A stretch of DNA of 6,150 bases from assembly GCA_017860375.1 (NCBI GenBank), contig JAGDMB010000170.1, forward strand, positions 1 through 6,150. The letters run 5' to 3'. The notes below the pieces were generated by a model. It made no database searches. It was not told the origin of the DNA and saw only the letters and a program-made list of their open reading frames with translations. This document shows, one piece after another, positions 5,252-6,150 of the stretch. The DNA comes from Bacteroidota bacterium. Lineage in GTDB: Bacteria > Bacteroidota > Bacteroidia > Bacteroidales > UBA10428. The position numbers were made by a program, and so were the translations under genes. Within the stretch, counting starts at the first letter, position 1; each line of letters begins with the position of its first letter.

Positions 5252-5959
5252 ATGAAATATCCGGATCTCCGTCGAACTTTCCTTTGGCTCACCGTCTTCA
5301 GCATCGCCATGGCCTATCTCGAAAGTGCCGTTGTGGTCTACCTGCGTGCGATCATGTACCCCGGGGGATTTGACTTCCCGCTTGCCATCATGCAGCCCGG
5401 CATTGCCGTCACGGAGGTATTCCGCGAGGCGGCCACCATCGTTATGCTGCTCGGGGCCGGATACCTGGGGGGCCGTAATTTTATCCAGCGGTTCGCATGG
5501 TTTATCTATTGCTTTGCCGTATGGGATATTTTTTATTATATATTTCTTAAGATACTGGTCAACTGGCCCGCATCCCTTATGACCTGGGATATCCTCTTTC
5601 TGATCCCCACCACATGGACGGGACCTGTGATCGCTCCTGTCATTGTTTCCTTTACCATGGTATTGCTGGCCCTGGTGATCATTATCCGGGGCAAAACCCA
5701 TGAAAGCCTGGGCATCAATCCCGGTGAATGGATATTGCTCATCACCGGATCCATTATCATTATCCTGGCTTTTGTATGGGATTATTCAGCTTTCCTGCTC
5801 AGGCATTATTCCTTCGGTGAGCTCCTTACCCTGCCCGATAAGAATGACCTGCTGGAGCTCTCACAGCAGTATATTCCCGAGCGTTTTCCATGGCTGATCT
5901 TTGCCCTGGGAGAGATGATGATCCTGCTGGCGATCGGATTTGAGAATTTGAAAGTTTAA
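5252..5959 (+). CDS. Uncharacterised multi-pass inner-membrane protein (about six transmembrane helices)
   Basis: A 235-residue, strongly hydrophobic protein. Likely membrane spans are at about 9-33, 52-73, 80-103, 120-145, 159-183 and 213-230. Several polar or charged residues lie in or at the edge of these spans: E24, the E55/R58/E59 cluster, D92, D177 (W-D-Y) and E221, with P125 and P129 in span four. The longest soluble stretch is a loop at about 184-212. It shows no transporter, peptidase or lipid-enzyme signature that I can name. I have an impression of similar unnamed proteins in Bacteroidetes, but no function. An in-frame TAG at 5243-5245, three codons upstream, fixes the start region. 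There is no visible Shine-Dalgarno and the predicted transcript is nearly leaderless. The last codons (N-L-K-V-stop) fall within a TTTGA-type octamer repeat. Coding is certain from the hydrophobic pattern and length; the role is unknown. Confidence 0.85.
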   Translation: MKYPDLRRTFLWLTVFSIAMAYLESAVVVYLRAIMYPGGFDFPLAIMQPGIAVTEVFREAATIVMLLGAGYLGGRNFIQRFAWFIYCFAVWDIFYYIFLKILVNWPASLMTWDILFLIPTTWTGPVIAPVIVSFTMVLLALVIIIRGKTHESLGINPGEWILLITGSIIIILAFVWDYSAFLLRHYSFGELLTLPDKNDLLELSQQYIPERFPWLIFALGEMMILLAIGFENLKV

Positions 5960-6019
5960 GTTGACTAATCCATGTCATCCACTTCCTTGATGACAATTAA
6001 ATACACTAAACTTTCAAAT
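5946..6019. repeat. Nested inverted repeats between the convergent genes
   Basis: ATTTGAAAGTTTA at 5946-5958, spanning the end of the membrane-protein gene, is perfectly complementary to 6007-6019, 13 bp with a 48-nt interval. Inside lies a second inverted repeat, TGTCATC (5973-5979) and GATGACA (5989-5995), with a 9-nt loop. No T-run follows the inner stem, so it is not a textbook terminator, but the structure lies where both convergent transcripts should end. Confidence 0.65.
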
Positions 6020-6082
6020 CTTCAAACTCTCGAACTTTCAATTCTTCAAACGGTCGAATCTTCAAATCTTCAAACTCTCAAC
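6011..6082. repeat. Octamer-phased repeat array, nine units, consensus YYYTCRAA
   Basis: The stretch divides without slippage into nine 8-bp units. Four units are TCTTCAAA (6019, 6043, 6059, 6067); the others are one to four changes away, such as CTTTCAAA (6011), CTCTCGAA (6027) and CGGTCGAA (6051). The TC at unit positions 4-5 is constant in all nine and the end is usually RAA. The last unit (6075-6082) carries the stop codon of the leftward gene. The first unit is part of the 13-bp inverted repeat. Confidence 0.85.
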
Positions 6083-6150
6083 TTATACTGCTCCAGTCGA
6101 CCTGCGAACGGGACAGCTTTTTCAGTTGCTTTGACAGGGTCTCATTTTCA
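6078..6150 (-). CDS. C-terminal end of an unidentified leftward gene
   Basis: Read on the minus strand, a frame entering from the right edge is open for 24 codons to a TGA at 6080-6078, spelling E-N-E-T-L-S-K-Q-L-K-K-L-S-R-S-Q-V-D-W-S-S-I-S. The lysine-rich amphipathic stretch and the non-repetitive codons contrast with the octamer array that begins at the stop, which supports a real coding end. It converges on the membrane-protein gene with 118 bp between stops. The fragment is too short to assign a family. Confidence 0.6.
   Translation of the reverse strand, partial: ENETLSKQLKKLSRSQVDWSSIS

Noticed and set aside
5084..5701. A 205-codon open frame on the minus strand
   Set aside because: It is antisense to the membrane-protein gene and extends across the REP-like repeats. 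Its Gly/His/Asp-rich composition is what the complement of hydrophobic codons produces.
1..6150. A novel multi-gene defence, secretion or metabolic system
   Set aside because: Genes of recognisable family are housekeeping or common enzymes, with no transposase, integrase, toxin-antitoxin pair, nuclease or biosynthetic cluster. The unknown membrane protein stands alone.

Overview
The window reads as an ordinary chromosomal segment of a Bacteroidota (Bacteroidetes) bacterium, probably an environmental Bacteroidales-like lineage. The evidence is: a short primary sigma factor without region 1.1, an htrA-rpoD gene pair (the same adjacency I recall from Porphyromonas gingivalis), mostly poor Shine-Dalgarno sequences, several close matches to the Bacteroidetes -7 promoter element TAnnTTTG, and an intergenic array with an 8-bp period. 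Base composition is moderate, and no mobile element, CRISPR array, tRNA or rRNA is visible.

Layout. Positions 1-1444 are a leftward pair: an inositol-monophosphatase-family phosphatase (638-1444) followed by an HtrB/LpxL-type lipid acyltransferase (1-638, running off the left edge). The two are joined by a TGATG stop/start overlap. Positions 1445-1625 are a divergent intergenic region with a candidate -7 element for each direction and a hairpin/palindrome between them. Rightward genes follow: a class I SAM-dependent methyltransferase of unknown substrate (1626-2489), an HtrA/Deg periplasmic serine protease with two PDZ domains (2599-4023), and the primary sigma factor RpoD (4155-5015), which ends at a strong intrinsic terminator (5041-5070). 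A repeat-bearing spacer (5071-5251) precedes an uncharacterised, probably six-helix membrane protein (5252-5959). The last 190 bases hold nested inverted repeats, a nine-unit octamer array, and the C-terminal tail of a convergent leftward gene (6078-6150).

How the genes fit together. The protease and sigma factor are housekeeping and envelope-stress functions, each with its own likely promoter. The phosphatase and acyltransferase look translationally coupled. The acyltransferase belongs to lipid A biosynthesis, but whether the phosphatase also serves envelope lipids is unproven. The methyltransferase and the membrane protein have no context that assigns a job.

I see no new multi-gene system here. 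The parts most worth a second look are non-coding. They are the octamer array, which supplies the stop codons of two convergent genes; the degenerate hairpin repeats upstream of the membrane protein; and the promoter-region repeats. The uncharacterised membrane protein is the main protein-level unknown.
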